From Microcosmobacter mediterraneus (GTDB lineage Bacteria; Bacteroidota; Bacteroidia; Flavobacteriales; Flavobacteriaceae), in contig NZ_JAVRIA010000009.1 of the NCBI RefSeq assembly GCF_031846265.1, positions 1 through 64,000 on the forward strand: a stretch of 64,000 nucleotides of DNA, in the 5' to 3' direction. Under the pieces are notes generated by a model. That model was given only the letters and a program-made list of their open reading frames with translations, was not told the origin of the DNA and did no database searches. Within the stretch, counting starts at the first letter, position 1, and every line of letters starts with the position of its first letter. Positions 9,633-17,756 of this stretch are shown here, one piece after another. A program made the position numbers and the translations under genes.

Positions 9633-10442
9633 ATGTCTATTAATAGCACTACTGAATTACAATTCAATGGTTTTCTCAATACTCCAAACCTCTGGAAAAA
9701 AGAAAACCCATTAGGTGTAAATAATTTAGAATTAAACTTAAATTATCATTGTAATAATCTAATAATCAAAAAAAAAAATCGTTTAGGAAAACTTGCAGAA
9801 CAATTCGTAATCCATTGCCTAAAACAAGATGATTCGGTTAAGTTACTCGCTGAAAGTCTACAAATACAACAAAATAAAACCACCATAGGTGAAATTGATT
9901 GCCTATTTATCAAAAAAAATAAACCAATACATTTAGAAATTGTTTATAAATTTTATCTCTATGAGCATACTTTTGGTAATACTGAATTAAAACGTTGGAT
10001 TGGTCCAAATCGTAATGATACTCTAATTAAAAAACTAGAGAAATTACAAACCAAACAGTTCCCGCTCTTATACAACCAAAACACGAAACCATATTTGCAA
10101 AACTTAGGTTATAAAGCAGATGATTTTTTACAACAACTATGCTTTAAAGCGCAATTATTTGTGCCATATGATTTAGAACTTCCAAAATTTGAATTACTAA
10201 ATACCGATTGTGTTCAAGGTATTTACATAAAAAGAAACAACCTAGATGTTTTTGAGGGCTGTAGTTTCTATATTCCTACTAAACTTGATTGGTTATTAGA
10301 AATTAATCCTCAAGTAAATTGGTTAAGCTTTGAAGAATTTAAAAAACTAGTAGAAATTTCACTAAAAGCACATCGCTCGTCTTTATGTTGGATTAAACAT
10401 TCTAACAATAATTATTCAAAATGTTTTGTCGTGTGGTGGTAA
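9633..10442 (+). CDS. DUF1853 family protein (PD-(D/E)XK nuclease-like motif)
   Basis: Member of DUF1853, function unknown. Seen directly: GEID with Asp89, followed by HLEIVYKFYL with Glu102 and Lys106. This is arranged like the G-x-x-D...E-x-x-x-K core of restriction-endonuclease-fold proteins, and the family equivalent as I recall it is HLELAVKFYL. The 269 residues contain no signal peptide or membrane segment. The gene lies 3 bases downstream of thrC, so it is probably co-transcribed with the threonine operon, with no obvious functional link. Nuclease activity is inference only. Confidence 0.78.
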   Translation: MSINSTTELQFNGFLNTPNLWKKENPLGVNNLELNLNYHCNNLIIKKKNRLGKLAEQFVIHCLKQDDSVKLLAESLQIQQNKTTIGEIDCLFIKKNKPIHLEIVYKFYLYEHTFGNTELKRWIGPNRNDTLIKKLEKLQTKQFPLLYNQNTKPYLQNLGYKADDFLQQLCFKAQLFVPYDLELPKFELLNTDCVQGIYIKRNNLDVFEGCSFYIPTKLDWLLEINPQVNWLSFEEFKKLVEISLKAHRSSLCWIKHSNNNYSKCFVVWW

Positions 10443-10494
10443 AAACCGAATCAAATTAACTTATTTCATCTTCTATAAACATTCAAAATTTCAG

Positions 10495-10502
10495 TAAATT
10501 TG
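10495..10502 (+). promoter_or_regulatory. Putative -7 element (TAAATTTG) of gcvT
   Basis: Exact TAnnTTTG match ending 20 bases before the gcvT ATG, predicting a 5' leader of only about 15 bases. Confidence 0.5.
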
Positions 10503-10522
10503 TCAACAAAAATTTATATGTC

Positions 10523-11605
10523 ATGAAAGACACTGCATTATCTAAAACACATGAAACTTTAGGCGCAAAAATGGTTCCTTTTGCTGGCTATAACATGCCT
10601 GTACAATACGAAGGCGTAACCATTGAGCACGAAACCGTTAGAAATGCTCTAGGTGTATTTGATGTTAGTCATATGGGTGAATTTTTGATAGAAGGACCTT
10701 ATGCTCTAGATCTTATTCAAAAGGTAAGCAGTAATGACGCTAGTAAATTAATAGTTGGCAAAGCGCAATACAGTTGCTTGCCTAATGATACTGGTGGAAT
10801 CGTAGATGACCTCATTATCTATAAAGTAAAGGAAGAAACTTATTTGCTCGTTGTTAATGCAAGTAATATTGAAAAGGACTGGAACTGGATTAGCTCAAAA
10901 AATGACGTTGGCGCAAAAATGCGAGACTTATCTGAGGATTATTCCCTCTTAGCCATACAAGGTCCAAAAGCTGTTGAAGCCATGCAAACTCTTAGTTCTA
11001 ATGATTTATCAGCAATTAAATTTTATAATTTTATTGTTGGAGATTTTGCAGGTATAGACCATGTCATTATTTCGGCAACAGGTTATACAGGAAGTGGAGG
11101 ATTTGAAATCTATTGTAAAAATTCTGAAGTAAAACAGATTTGGGATAACGTTTTAGAAGCTGGAAAAGATCTAGGTATTAAGCCTATAGGATTAGCAGCA
11201 AGAGACACCTTAAGACTAGAAATGGGTTATTGTTTATATGGCAATGATATTGATGATACTACCTCTCCAATCGAAGCTGGGCTGAGCTGGATTTGTAAGT
11301 TTAATAAATCTTTTACAAACTCTGAAGCTTTAGAAAATGAAAAACGTAGAACACCAGAACGTAAGCTTATCGCTTTTGAGTTAGATGATCGTGGTATTCC
11401 TAGGCAAGGTTATAATATTGTAGATAGCTCAGGTAAAACTATTGGCAATGTAACATCAGGCACAATGAGTCCTAGTATGAATAAAGGTATTGGACTAGGT
11501 TATGTCCCAATGGTTTTTTCTGATGTCGGAAGTAAAATAAACATTCAGATACGAAAGAAAACCATTCCTGCTACAGTCGTAAAACTTCCATTTTACAAAG
11601 GCTAG
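10523..11605 (+). CDS. gcvT: Aminomethyltransferase (glycine cleavage system T protein)
   Basis: Transfers the methylene group from the aminomethyl-lipoyl H protein to tetrahydrofolate, releasing ammonia. The 360 residues are the normal length. Recognisable segments are FDVSHMGEF in the N-terminal folate-binding domain, ATGYTGSGGFEIY in the middle and SGTMSPSMNKGIGLGYV in the C-terminal beta-barrel domain. Other gcv genes are not adjacent, which is common in Flavobacteriaceae. The ATG at 10523 is preferred; an out-of-frame ATG five bases upstream stops at once. Confidence 0.95.
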   Translation: MKDTALSKTHETLGAKMVPFAGYNMPVQYEGVTIEHETVRNALGVFDVSHMGEFLIEGPYALDLIQKVSSNDASKLIVGKAQYSCLPNDTGGIVDDLIIYKVKEETYLLVVNASNIEKDWNWISSKNDVGAKMRDLSEDYSLLAIQGPKAVEAMQTLSSNDLSAIKFYNFIVGDFAGIDHVIISATGYTGSGGFEIYCKNSEVKQIWDNVLEAGKDLGIKPIGLAARDTLRLEMGYCLYGNDIDDTTSPIEAGLSWICKFNKSFTNSEALENEKRRTPERKLIAFELDDRGIPRQGYNIVDSSGKTIGNVTSGTMSPSMNKGIGLGYVPMVFSDVGSKINIQIRKKTIPATVVKLPFYKG

Positions 11606-11629
11606 AACAACGTTTTTTTAGAAGGATAA

Positions 11630-12460
11630 ATGAAGGAGAACACACAAAAACATCGTATACTTATACTAGGAGCAAGTGGTTTTTTAGGTCAAGCTATTTA
11701 TAAAGAACTTTGCTCCTATTTTAAAACTTTTGGCACTTATTTTACACCAAATACTAGTTTTGAAAACAATAAGCATTTCTTTCATTTTAATATCGAAGAA
11801 GACGATATTTATGAAATTCTAAACATCACTAAACCAAGCATAATTATCTCTTCTCTTCGTGGTGATTTTCATGCACAAACCATAGCACATCAGCATGTAA
11901 CTGAATATATATCAGAGCACGATTGTAAAATAATTTTTCTCTCATCTGCCAATGCTTTTGATGCTTACAGTAAATATCCAAGCTATGAAATAGATAAAAC
12001 ATTAAGTCATAGTATTTATGGACATTTTAAAATTAAAATTGAAAACATGCTACTTCGTCTTCCGAAGAAAAAAGTAGCAGTTTTACGATTACCTATGGTT
12101 TTTGGTCAGCAATGCCCAAGGATTAGAGAAATAAAACAACGCGTTGCTGAGAATGAGGCTGTAGAAATTTTCCCTAATCTTATTATGAATGTGTCCTTAG
12201 ACTCTAAAATAACGCAGCAGATACATTATATCATTAACAGAAAAAAATATGGAGTATTTCATCTAGGTAGTATAGATTTAGTGCATCATGATGAGTTTAT
12301 TAAAGACATCATTAAACTAGTATCACCTAAAAAAGTTACTTACAAACAAGTTTATACCACCAATCAAGATCGCTATTTAGCAGTTCTTCCTAAATACAAT
12401 AAACTTCCAAAACATTTACAAATTACAAGTTCAAAAGTGTTAGAAGAACTTAACAAATAA
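11630..12460 (+). CDS. NAD-dependent epimerase/dehydratase-like (extended SDR) protein
   Basis: Rossmann-fold protein of 276 residues related to dTDP-4-dehydrorhamnose reductase and sugar-nucleotide epimerases. The dinucleotide motif GASGFLG is at about 15-21 and a YGHFK segment (about 141-145) supplies the Tyr-x-x-x-Lys catalytic pair. FLSSANAFD supplies the preceding Ser. The gene lies 24 bases after gcvT on the same strand. The substrate cannot be inferred; no other nucleotide-sugar genes are adjacent. Confidence 0.75.
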   Translation: MKENTQKHRILILGASGFLGQAIYKELCSYFKTFGTYFTPNTSFENNKHFFHFNIEEDDIYEILNITKPSIIISSLRGDFHAQTIAHQHVTEYISEHDCKIIFLSSANAFDAYSKYPSYEIDKTLSHSIYGHFKIKIENMLLRLPKKKVAVLRLPMVFGQQCPRIREIKQRVAENEAVEIFPNLIMNVSLDSKITQQIHYIINRKKYGVFHLGSIDLVHHDEFIKDIIKLVSPKKVTYKQVYTTNQDRYLAVLPKYNKLPKHLQITSSKVLEELNK

Positions 12461-12511
12461 TGAGTTATAGTTCTTTTTTTTAAGTAACTTTAAACAACCA
12501 AAACTCAAATT

Positions 12512-12802
12512 ATGGAAGCATTATCAGAAGACCTTATAGAAAAAAAATTACTTCACTTCCCAGATTGGGAATACCATGAAAATGCAATTTGGGCAGAATT
12601 TGAATTTGATAGTTTTAAAGACTGTTTTAGTGCTATGAGTAGAATTGCCTTTGAATGTGAGGCCTTAAATCATCATCCTAATTGGAGTAATGCTTATAAT
12701 GTGCTTACCATTTCTTTGTCTACTCACGATGCTAATGGTGTTACTATTAAAGACTTTAAACTTGCCGAAGCCATTGAAGCCATAGTAGAAGTTCAAGAAT
12801 AA
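12512..12802 (+). CDS. phhB: 4a-hydroxytetrahydrobiopterin dehydratase (pterin-4a-carbinolamine dehydratase)
   Basis: Dehydrates the carbinolamine formed by aromatic amino acid hydroxylases and so recycles the pterin cofactor. The 96 residues are the usual size. The active-site His pair is in LNHHPNWSN (about 53-61) and the C-terminal THDANGVTIKDFKLAEAIE segment is diagnostic. No phenylalanine hydroxylase gene is seen in the window. It follows the SDR gene by 51 bases on the same strand. Confidence 0.9.
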   Translation: MEALSEDLIEKKLLHFPDWEYHENAIWAEFEFDSFKDCFSAMSRIAFECEALNHHPNWSNAYNVLTISLSTHDANGVTIKDFKLAEAIEAIVEVQE

Positions 12803-12824
12803 TTTGCATTTACGTCTTATCGTT

Positions 12825-12850
12825 TTAAATTTGCCTAAAGCCAAATTTAA
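12825..12850. repeat. Perfect 9-bp inverted repeat containing the yebC -7 element
   Basis: TTAAATTTG (12825-12833) and its exact complement CAAATTTAA (12842-12850) are separated by 8 bases. The left arm includes TAAATTTG at 12826-12833, a consensus -7 promoter box reading toward yebC at 12884. It may be an operator or a back-to-back promoter core; it is not followed by a T-run. Confidence 0.5.
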
Positions 12851-12883
12851 TACTGGCCTATAAATCAATAATATCTAAATTCT

Positions 12884-13627
12884 ATGGGAAGAGCTTTTGA
12901 ATTCCGTAAAGCACGAAAAATGAAACGTTGGTCTGCCATGAGTAAAGCCTTTACTCGTATTGGCAAAGACATTGTCATGGCTGTAAAGGAAGGTGGTCCT
13001 GATCCAGATAGTAATTCTAGACTTAGAGCTGTTATACAGAATGCTAAATCTGTTAATATGCCAAAAGATAATATTGAGCGTGCAATAAAACGTGCTAGCG
13101 ATAAAAATCAGGGCGATTATAAAGAAGTGATTTTTGAAGGTTACGCACAGCATGGTATAGCTGTACTTATTGAAACAGCAACAGACAACAATACAAGAAC
13201 TGTAGCTAATGTTCGTTCTTATTTTAATAAGTGCGATGGTAGTTTAGGTACATCTGGTTCTGTAGTTTTTATGTTTGATCATACCTGTAATTTCAAAATT
13301 AAAGGTGAGGAATTAGATCTTGAAGAATTAGAATTAGAACTTATTGATTTTGGCGTTGAAGAAATTTTTGAAGATACAGACGAAGACGAAGAAGGAAATG
13401 AACTTACTAGTATTATGATCTATGCACCTTTTGAAAGCTTTGGAAGTATTCAATCCTATTTAGAAAACAACACTATTGAAATAATTTCATCTGGTTTTGA
13501 ACGTATTCCACAGGTCACAAAAAAATTAACTCCAGAGCAAGTAGAGGATGTTGAAAAACTCATAGAAAAGCTTGAAGACGACGACGATGTGCAGAATGTC
13601 TACCACACCATGGAAGAAACTCCTTAA
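12884..13627 (+). CDS. YebC/PmpR family protein (TACO1-like)
   Basis: Member of the widely conserved YebC/PmpR family, described both as DNA-binding regulators and as ribosome-associated factors relieving stalling. The start MGRAFEFRKARKMKRW is diagnostic, followed by DSNSRLRAVIQNAKSVNMPKDNIERAIKRA. The 247-residue length and the acidic C-terminal region (DEDEEGNE and DDDD stretches) fit the family. It is transcribed toward rel, with separate -7 boxes ahead of each gene. Confidence 0.92.
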   Translation: MGRAFEFRKARKMKRWSAMSKAFTRIGKDIVMAVKEGGPDPDSNSRLRAVIQNAKSVNMPKDNIERAIKRASDKNQGDYKEVIFEGYAQHGIAVLIETATDNNTRTVANVRSYFNKCDGSLGTSGSVVFMFDHTCNFKIKGEELDLEELELELIDFGVEEIFEDTDEDEEGNELTSIMIYAPFESFGSIQSYLENNTIEIISSGFERIPQVTKKLTPEQVEDVEKLIEKLEDDDDVQNVYHTMEETP

Positions 13628-13664
13628 AATCAGTTTTATATTTTCAATTATTACTATTGCCTAA

Positions 13665-13672
13665 TACATTTG
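13665..13672 (+). promoter_or_regulatory. Putative -7 element (TACATTTG) of the rel gene
   Basis: Exact TAnnTTTG match ending 19 bases before the rel ATG in the 64-base gap after yebC. Confidence 0.45.
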
Positions 13673-13691
13673 TTATTGCTACTTTAGTTTT

Positions 13692-15905
13692 ATGACTGAA
13701 GAGGCTATTGAAAAAGAAAACGCTGAGATTGCAAAAGCTTACAAAGAACTCCTTAAAGTAAGCTATAGATCACTTTCTGCAAAAGACAAAAAACTGATAA
13801 GAAGTGCCTTTGATGTTGCTGTAGATGCACATAAAGATCAGCGAAGAAAGTCTGGTGAGGCTTATATTTTTCATCCCATAGCTGTTGCAAAAATCGTAGC
13901 TCAAGAAATCGGACTAGATGCTACCTCAATAGCAGCAGCTTTACTTCATGATGTTGTAGAAGACAACGAAAATTATACCATTGCTGATATTGAACGTTTA
14001 TTTGGCGAAACTGTTGCCAGAATAGTTGATGGCCTTACTAAAATTTCATCCTTAAAAAAAGAAGCAGATGTATCTCTTCAAGCAGAAAATTTTAGAAAAA
14101 TGCTGCTAACTTTAAATGACGATGTTCGTGTTATTATTATAAAAATAGCGGATCGTTTGCACAACATGCAAACTATGGATTCTATGCGATCTAACAAGCA
14201 AGTTAAAATAGCTTCAGAGACCTTATATATATATGCTCCTCTTGCACATAGAATAGGACTTTACAACATTAAAACCGAGCTTGAAGATTTAGGGCTAAAG
14301 TACACTGAACCAGATGTGTATAATGACATCCTCAATAAAATGGAGGAAACAAAAGAGGATCAATCAATATACATAAAAGACTTTAGTAAAGTTATAGAAG
14401 ATTCTCTTAATAGTGAAGGTTTAAATTATGAAATAAAGGGAAGGCCAAAATCTATTTATTCTATAAGAAGAAAAATGATAAAGCAAGGTGTAGTCTTTGA
14501 TGAAGTCTATGATAAATTTGCTGTAAGAATCATTTATAAATCTGATGAAGCCAATGAGAAATTTTTAGCTTGGAAGATATATTCCATAGTAACAGACCAT
14601 TTCACACCCAACCCAACACGATTAAGAGATTGGATTTCATCACCAAAATCAACGGGTTACGAAGCCTTACATATCACTGTTGTAGGACCTCAACAAAAAT
14701 GGGTAGAAGTGCAAATACGAAGTGAGCGTATGAATGAAATTGCCGAGAAAGGCTATGCAGCTCACTACAAATACAAACAAGGCACATCGGCAAATATAGA
14801 TGATGCTTTAGATACTTGGGTAGATAAACTACAAGAAGCGTTAGAAAACAATGAAACTAATGCTGTAGACTTTGTAGAACAGTTTAAATTAAACCTCTAC
14901 TCTAAAGAAATATTTGTATTCTCACCTCTAGGCGATTTAAAAAAATTACCTAAAGGTGCAACACCTCTAGATTTTGCTTTTAGTATACATACAGAAGTTG
15001 GTATGCATACACGTGGTGCCAGAGTAAATGGAAAGCTAGTTCCGCTTAGTCATGAACTTCAAAGTGGAGATAGAGTTGAAATTTTGACTTCAGATAGTGC
15101 CAAACCAAACTCCAACTGGTTAGATTATGCCAAAACAGCTAGAGCCCGAAGTAAAATAAAATCATCTTTAAAAGATGAAAACAAAGCTATTGCAGAAGAT
15201 GGAAAAGAAATTTTAAGACGAAAGCTAAAACAACTAAAGCTTACACTCAATGAAAAAACTGTAAATGAACTAGTAAGTTATTTTAAATTAAGTACCTCAT
15301 TAGATTTATTTTATCGTGTAGGCATAGGTTCAATAGATAATAAGATGCTCAAAGAATTTGCAGCATCAAGAAGCAATGCTATTGTAAGTTTTATTAAAAA
15401 TAGAATTAGAAAACCAGATACACCTAAAGATATCGATAAAGAGGAAATTACCTCAAAATACGATATGTTAGTTTTTGGTAAAGAAGAAGAACGTCTAAAC
15501 TATACATTATCTAACTGCTGTAGTGCAATTCCTGGAGACAAAGTATTTGGTTTTGTTACCATAAATGATGGTATTAAAGTACATAAGAATAATTGTCCAA
15601 ATGCATTAAGCCTTCAGTCAAATTACGCATATAGGATTATGCAAGCCAAATGGATAGACAGTTCAAAACAAGAATACACATCTCAGATTACACTTTCTGG
15701 AATAGATGATCTAGGCTTAGTAAATGACATAACTAAAATGATTTCCTCTAACATGCATGTTAACATGAAAAGTATAAGTTTTACAAGTGATGATGGCGTA
15801 TTCTCAGGTAAAATAACTGTAGTGGTAAAAAATAAAAACATGCTAAAAAAACTTATAGATAACCTCAAAAAAATTAATGGTATTCACAAAGTAACTAGAG
15901 TGTAA
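13692..15905 (+). CDS. rel: Bifunctional (p)ppGpp synthetase/hydrolase (Rel)
   Basis: Makes and degrades the stringent-response alarmone. Order of domains: N-terminal HD hydrolase with AALLHDVVED (His86-Asp87), RelA/SpoT synthetase with RLRDWISSPKSTGYEALH, TGS domain (IFVFSPLGDLKKLPKGATP), zinc-finger/helical region (SNCCSAIPGD) and a C-terminal ACT domain. The 737-residue length is normal for the long bifunctional form. The intact HD motif predicts active hydrolase. The fur-like gene follows 26 bases downstream with its own predicted promoter. Confidence 0.95.
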   Translation: MTEEAIEKENAEIAKAYKELLKVSYRSLSAKDKKLIRSAFDVAVDAHKDQRRKSGEAYIFHPIAVAKIVAQEIGLDATSIAAALLHDVVEDNENYTIADIERLFGETVARIVDGLTKISSLKKEADVSLQAENFRKMLLTLNDDVRVIIIKIADRLHNMQTMDSMRSNKQVKIASETLYIYAPLAHRIGLYNIKTELEDLGLKYTEPDVYNDILNKMEETKEDQSIYIKDFSKVIEDSLNSEGLNYEIKGRPKSIYSIRRKMIKQGVVFDEVYDKFAVRIIYKSDEANEKFLAWKIYSIVTDHFTPNPTRLRDWISSPKSTGYEALHITVVGPQQKWVEVQIRSERMNEIAEKGYAAHYKYKQGTSANIDDALDTWVDKLQEALENNETNAVDFVEQFKLNLYSKEIFVFSPLGDLKKLPKGATPLDFAFSIHTEVGMHTRGARVNGKLVPLSHELQSGDRVEILTSDSAKPNSNWLDYAKTARARSKIKSSLKDENKAIAEDGKEILRRKLKQLKLTLNEKTVNELVSYFKLSTSLDLFYRVGIGSIDNKMLKEFAASRSNAIVSFIKNRIRKPDTPKDIDKEEITSKYDMLVFGKEEERLNYTLSNCCSAIPGDKVFGFVTINDGIKVHKNNCPNALSLQSNYAYRIMQAKWIDSSKQEYTSQITLSGIDDLGLVNDITKMISSNMHVNMKSISFTSDDGVFSGKITVVVKNKNMLKKLIDNLKKINGIHKVTRV

Positions 15906-15913
15906 AATTTGTG

Positions 15914-15921
15914 TAAATTTG
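15914..15921 (+). promoter_or_regulatory. Putative -7 element (TAAATTTG) of the Fur-family gene
   Basis: Exact TAnnTTTG match ending 10 bases before the ATG at 15932, predicting a nearly leaderless transcript. A second similar box (TAAAATTTG) starts at 15903. Confidence 0.5.
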
Positions 15922-15931
15922 CAGCGCATTT

Positions 15932-16384
15932 ATGAGTAAAAAAGCAAAGGATACGGATCAGGAAATTGTAAAAGATGTATTTACAAAATTCCTCGAAGAT
16001 AATGGTCATCGTAAAACACCTGAACGCTATGCTATACTTCAGGAAATTTATGATAATGATGAGCATTTTGATATAGAATCTCTCTACATTAAAATGAAAA
16101 ATAAGAACTATCGTGTTAGTAGAGCTACACTATACAATACTATAGAACTTCTACTCGATTGTGCTCTGGTTCGCAAGCACCAATTTGGTCAAAGCCAAGC
16201 GCACTACGAAAAATCATTCTTTGACAAACAGCACGATCATGTTATCCTTACAGATACAGGAGAAGTTATAGAGTTTTGTGATCCACGAATTCAATCTATA
16301 AAAAAAACTATTGAAGAAGTTTTTGATATAGAAATCCACAATCATTCACTCTACTTTTACGGAAACAAAAAAGAAACTAACTAA
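15932..16384 (+). CDS. Fur-family transcriptional regulator lacking the first CxxC
   Basis: DNA-binding metalloregulator of 150 residues with the Fur winged-helix region (GHRKTPERYAILQEIYD; YRVSRATLYNTIELLLDCALV). In the dimerisation domain the segment is QHDHVILTDTGEVIEFCDPRI: the usual Cys-x-x-Cys structural zinc pair is replaced by Thr-Asp-Thr-Gly and only one Cys remains. His residues for the regulatory metal site are kept. I believe this is typical of one Flavobacteriaceae Fur clade. Whether it senses iron, zinc, manganese or peroxide cannot be read from sequence. Confidence 0.88.
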   Translation: MSKKAKDTDQEIVKDVFTKFLEDNGHRKTPERYAILQEIYDNDEHFDIESLYIKMKNKNYRVSRATLYNTIELLLDCALVRKHQFGQSQAHYEKSFFDKQHDHVILTDTGEVIEFCDPRIQSIKKTIEEVFDIEIHNHSLYFYGNKKETN

Positions 16385-16390
16385 ATTTTT

Positions 16391-17665
16391 ATGGCAGTAG
16401 ATCTACTACTAGGATTACAATGGGGCGACGAAGGCAAAGGAAAAATTGTTGATGTGCTCACCTCCAAATATAATATTATTGCACGCTTTCAAGGAGGACC
16501 AAATGCTGGTCACACCTTAGAATTTGATGGTATAAAACATGTTTTAAGAACTATTCCTTCTGGAATTTTCCATGACAAATCTATCAATGTCATTGGAAAT
16601 GGTGTAGTTATAGACCCTGTGGTTTTTGTACAAGAGTTGGATGGCTTAGATCAATTTAACTTAGATTATAAATCAAAACTTATAATCTCAAGAAAAGCGC
16701 ATGTCATTTTACCAACACATCGTTTACTAGATGCTGCTTCAGAAACTTCAAAAGGTAAGGCAAAGATTGGTTCAACCTTAAAAGGTATTGGCCCAACATA
16801 TATGGACAAAACTGGTCGTAATGGCATTAGAGTTGGTGATCTAGAATTGGATCATTGGAAAGATAAATATAGAGCTTTAGCCAATAAACACGAAGCTATG
16901 ATTGGATTCTACAATGTAGATATTCAATACAACCTAAAAGAATTGGAGGAAGAGTTCTTTAGTGCTGTTGAACGTCTTAAAAAATTACAATTTATAGATA
17001 GCGAAGAGTATCTTAACCAAGCAATCAAAAACGGAAAACCTATTTTAGCAGAAGGCGCTCAAGGCTCTTTACTAGATATCGATTTTGGCACTTACCCTTT
17101 TGTAACTTCATCTAACACTACAGCTTCAGGAGCTTGCACAGGATTAGGTGTAGCGCCTAACAAAATAGGAGAAGTTTTCGGAATTTTTAAAGCTTATACG
17201 ACACGAGTTGGTTCTGGACCATTCCCAACTGAGTTATTTGATAAAACTGGAGCCGAAATGGCTCGTATTGGTCATGAGTTTGGAGCTGTTACTGGGAGAC
17301 CTCGTCGTTGTGGTTGGTTAGATTTGGTTGCACTTAAATACGCTTGCCAAGTTAATGGAGTAACGCAATTAAGCATGATGAAAGGCGACGTACTATCTGG
17401 TTTCAAAACTTTAAAAGTATGTACTGCTTATAATTATAAAGGTAAAACTATTACGCATTTACCATACAACATAGAGTCTGAAAACGTCACTCCTATTTAT
17501 ACAGAATTTAAAGGCTGGAAAGAAGATTTAACAAAGATGCGACATGTATCAGAATTTCCTTCAGAATTAAATGATTATATAGAATTTTTAGAGAAAGAAT
17601 TAGAAATTCCAATTACAATAGTTTCTGTTGGTCCTGATAGAACTCAGACCATAAATAGAGGATAA
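16391..17665 (+). CDS. purA: Adenylosuccinate synthetase
   Basis: Joins IMP and aspartate using GTP, the first committed step to AMP. The GTP-binding motif GDEGKGK covers residues 12-18. GGPNAGHT, GSTLKGIGPTY and the C-terminal VSVGPDRTQTI are family signatures. 424 residues, normal length. Starts 6 bases after the fur-like gene and probably shares its transcript. Confidence 0.97.
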   Translation: MAVDLLLGLQWGDEGKGKIVDVLTSKYNIIARFQGGPNAGHTLEFDGIKHVLRTIPSGIFHDKSINVIGNGVVIDPVVFVQELDGLDQFNLDYKSKLIISRKAHVILPTHRLLDAASETSKGKAKIGSTLKGIGPTYMDKTGRNGIRVGDLELDHWKDKYRALANKHEAMIGFYNVDIQYNLKELEEEFFSAVERLKKLQFIDSEEYLNQAIKNGKPILAEGAQGSLLDIDFGTYPFVTSSNTTASGACTGLGVAPNKIGEVFGIFKAYTTRVGSGPFPTELFDKTGAEMARIGHEFGAVTGRPRRCGWLDLVALKYACQVNGVTQLSMMKGDVLSGFKTLKVCTAYNYKGKTITHLPYNIESENVTPIYTEFKGWKEDLTKMRHVSEFPSELNDYIEFLEKELEIPITIVSVGPDRTQTINRG

Positions 17666-17756
17666 CAATAAGTCAGGCATAGCTATTGTTAAATTATATG
17701 TTAACACATACTAAGTCGTATTTCTAATAGTTATTTTTGAATGTAATTACAATAAT

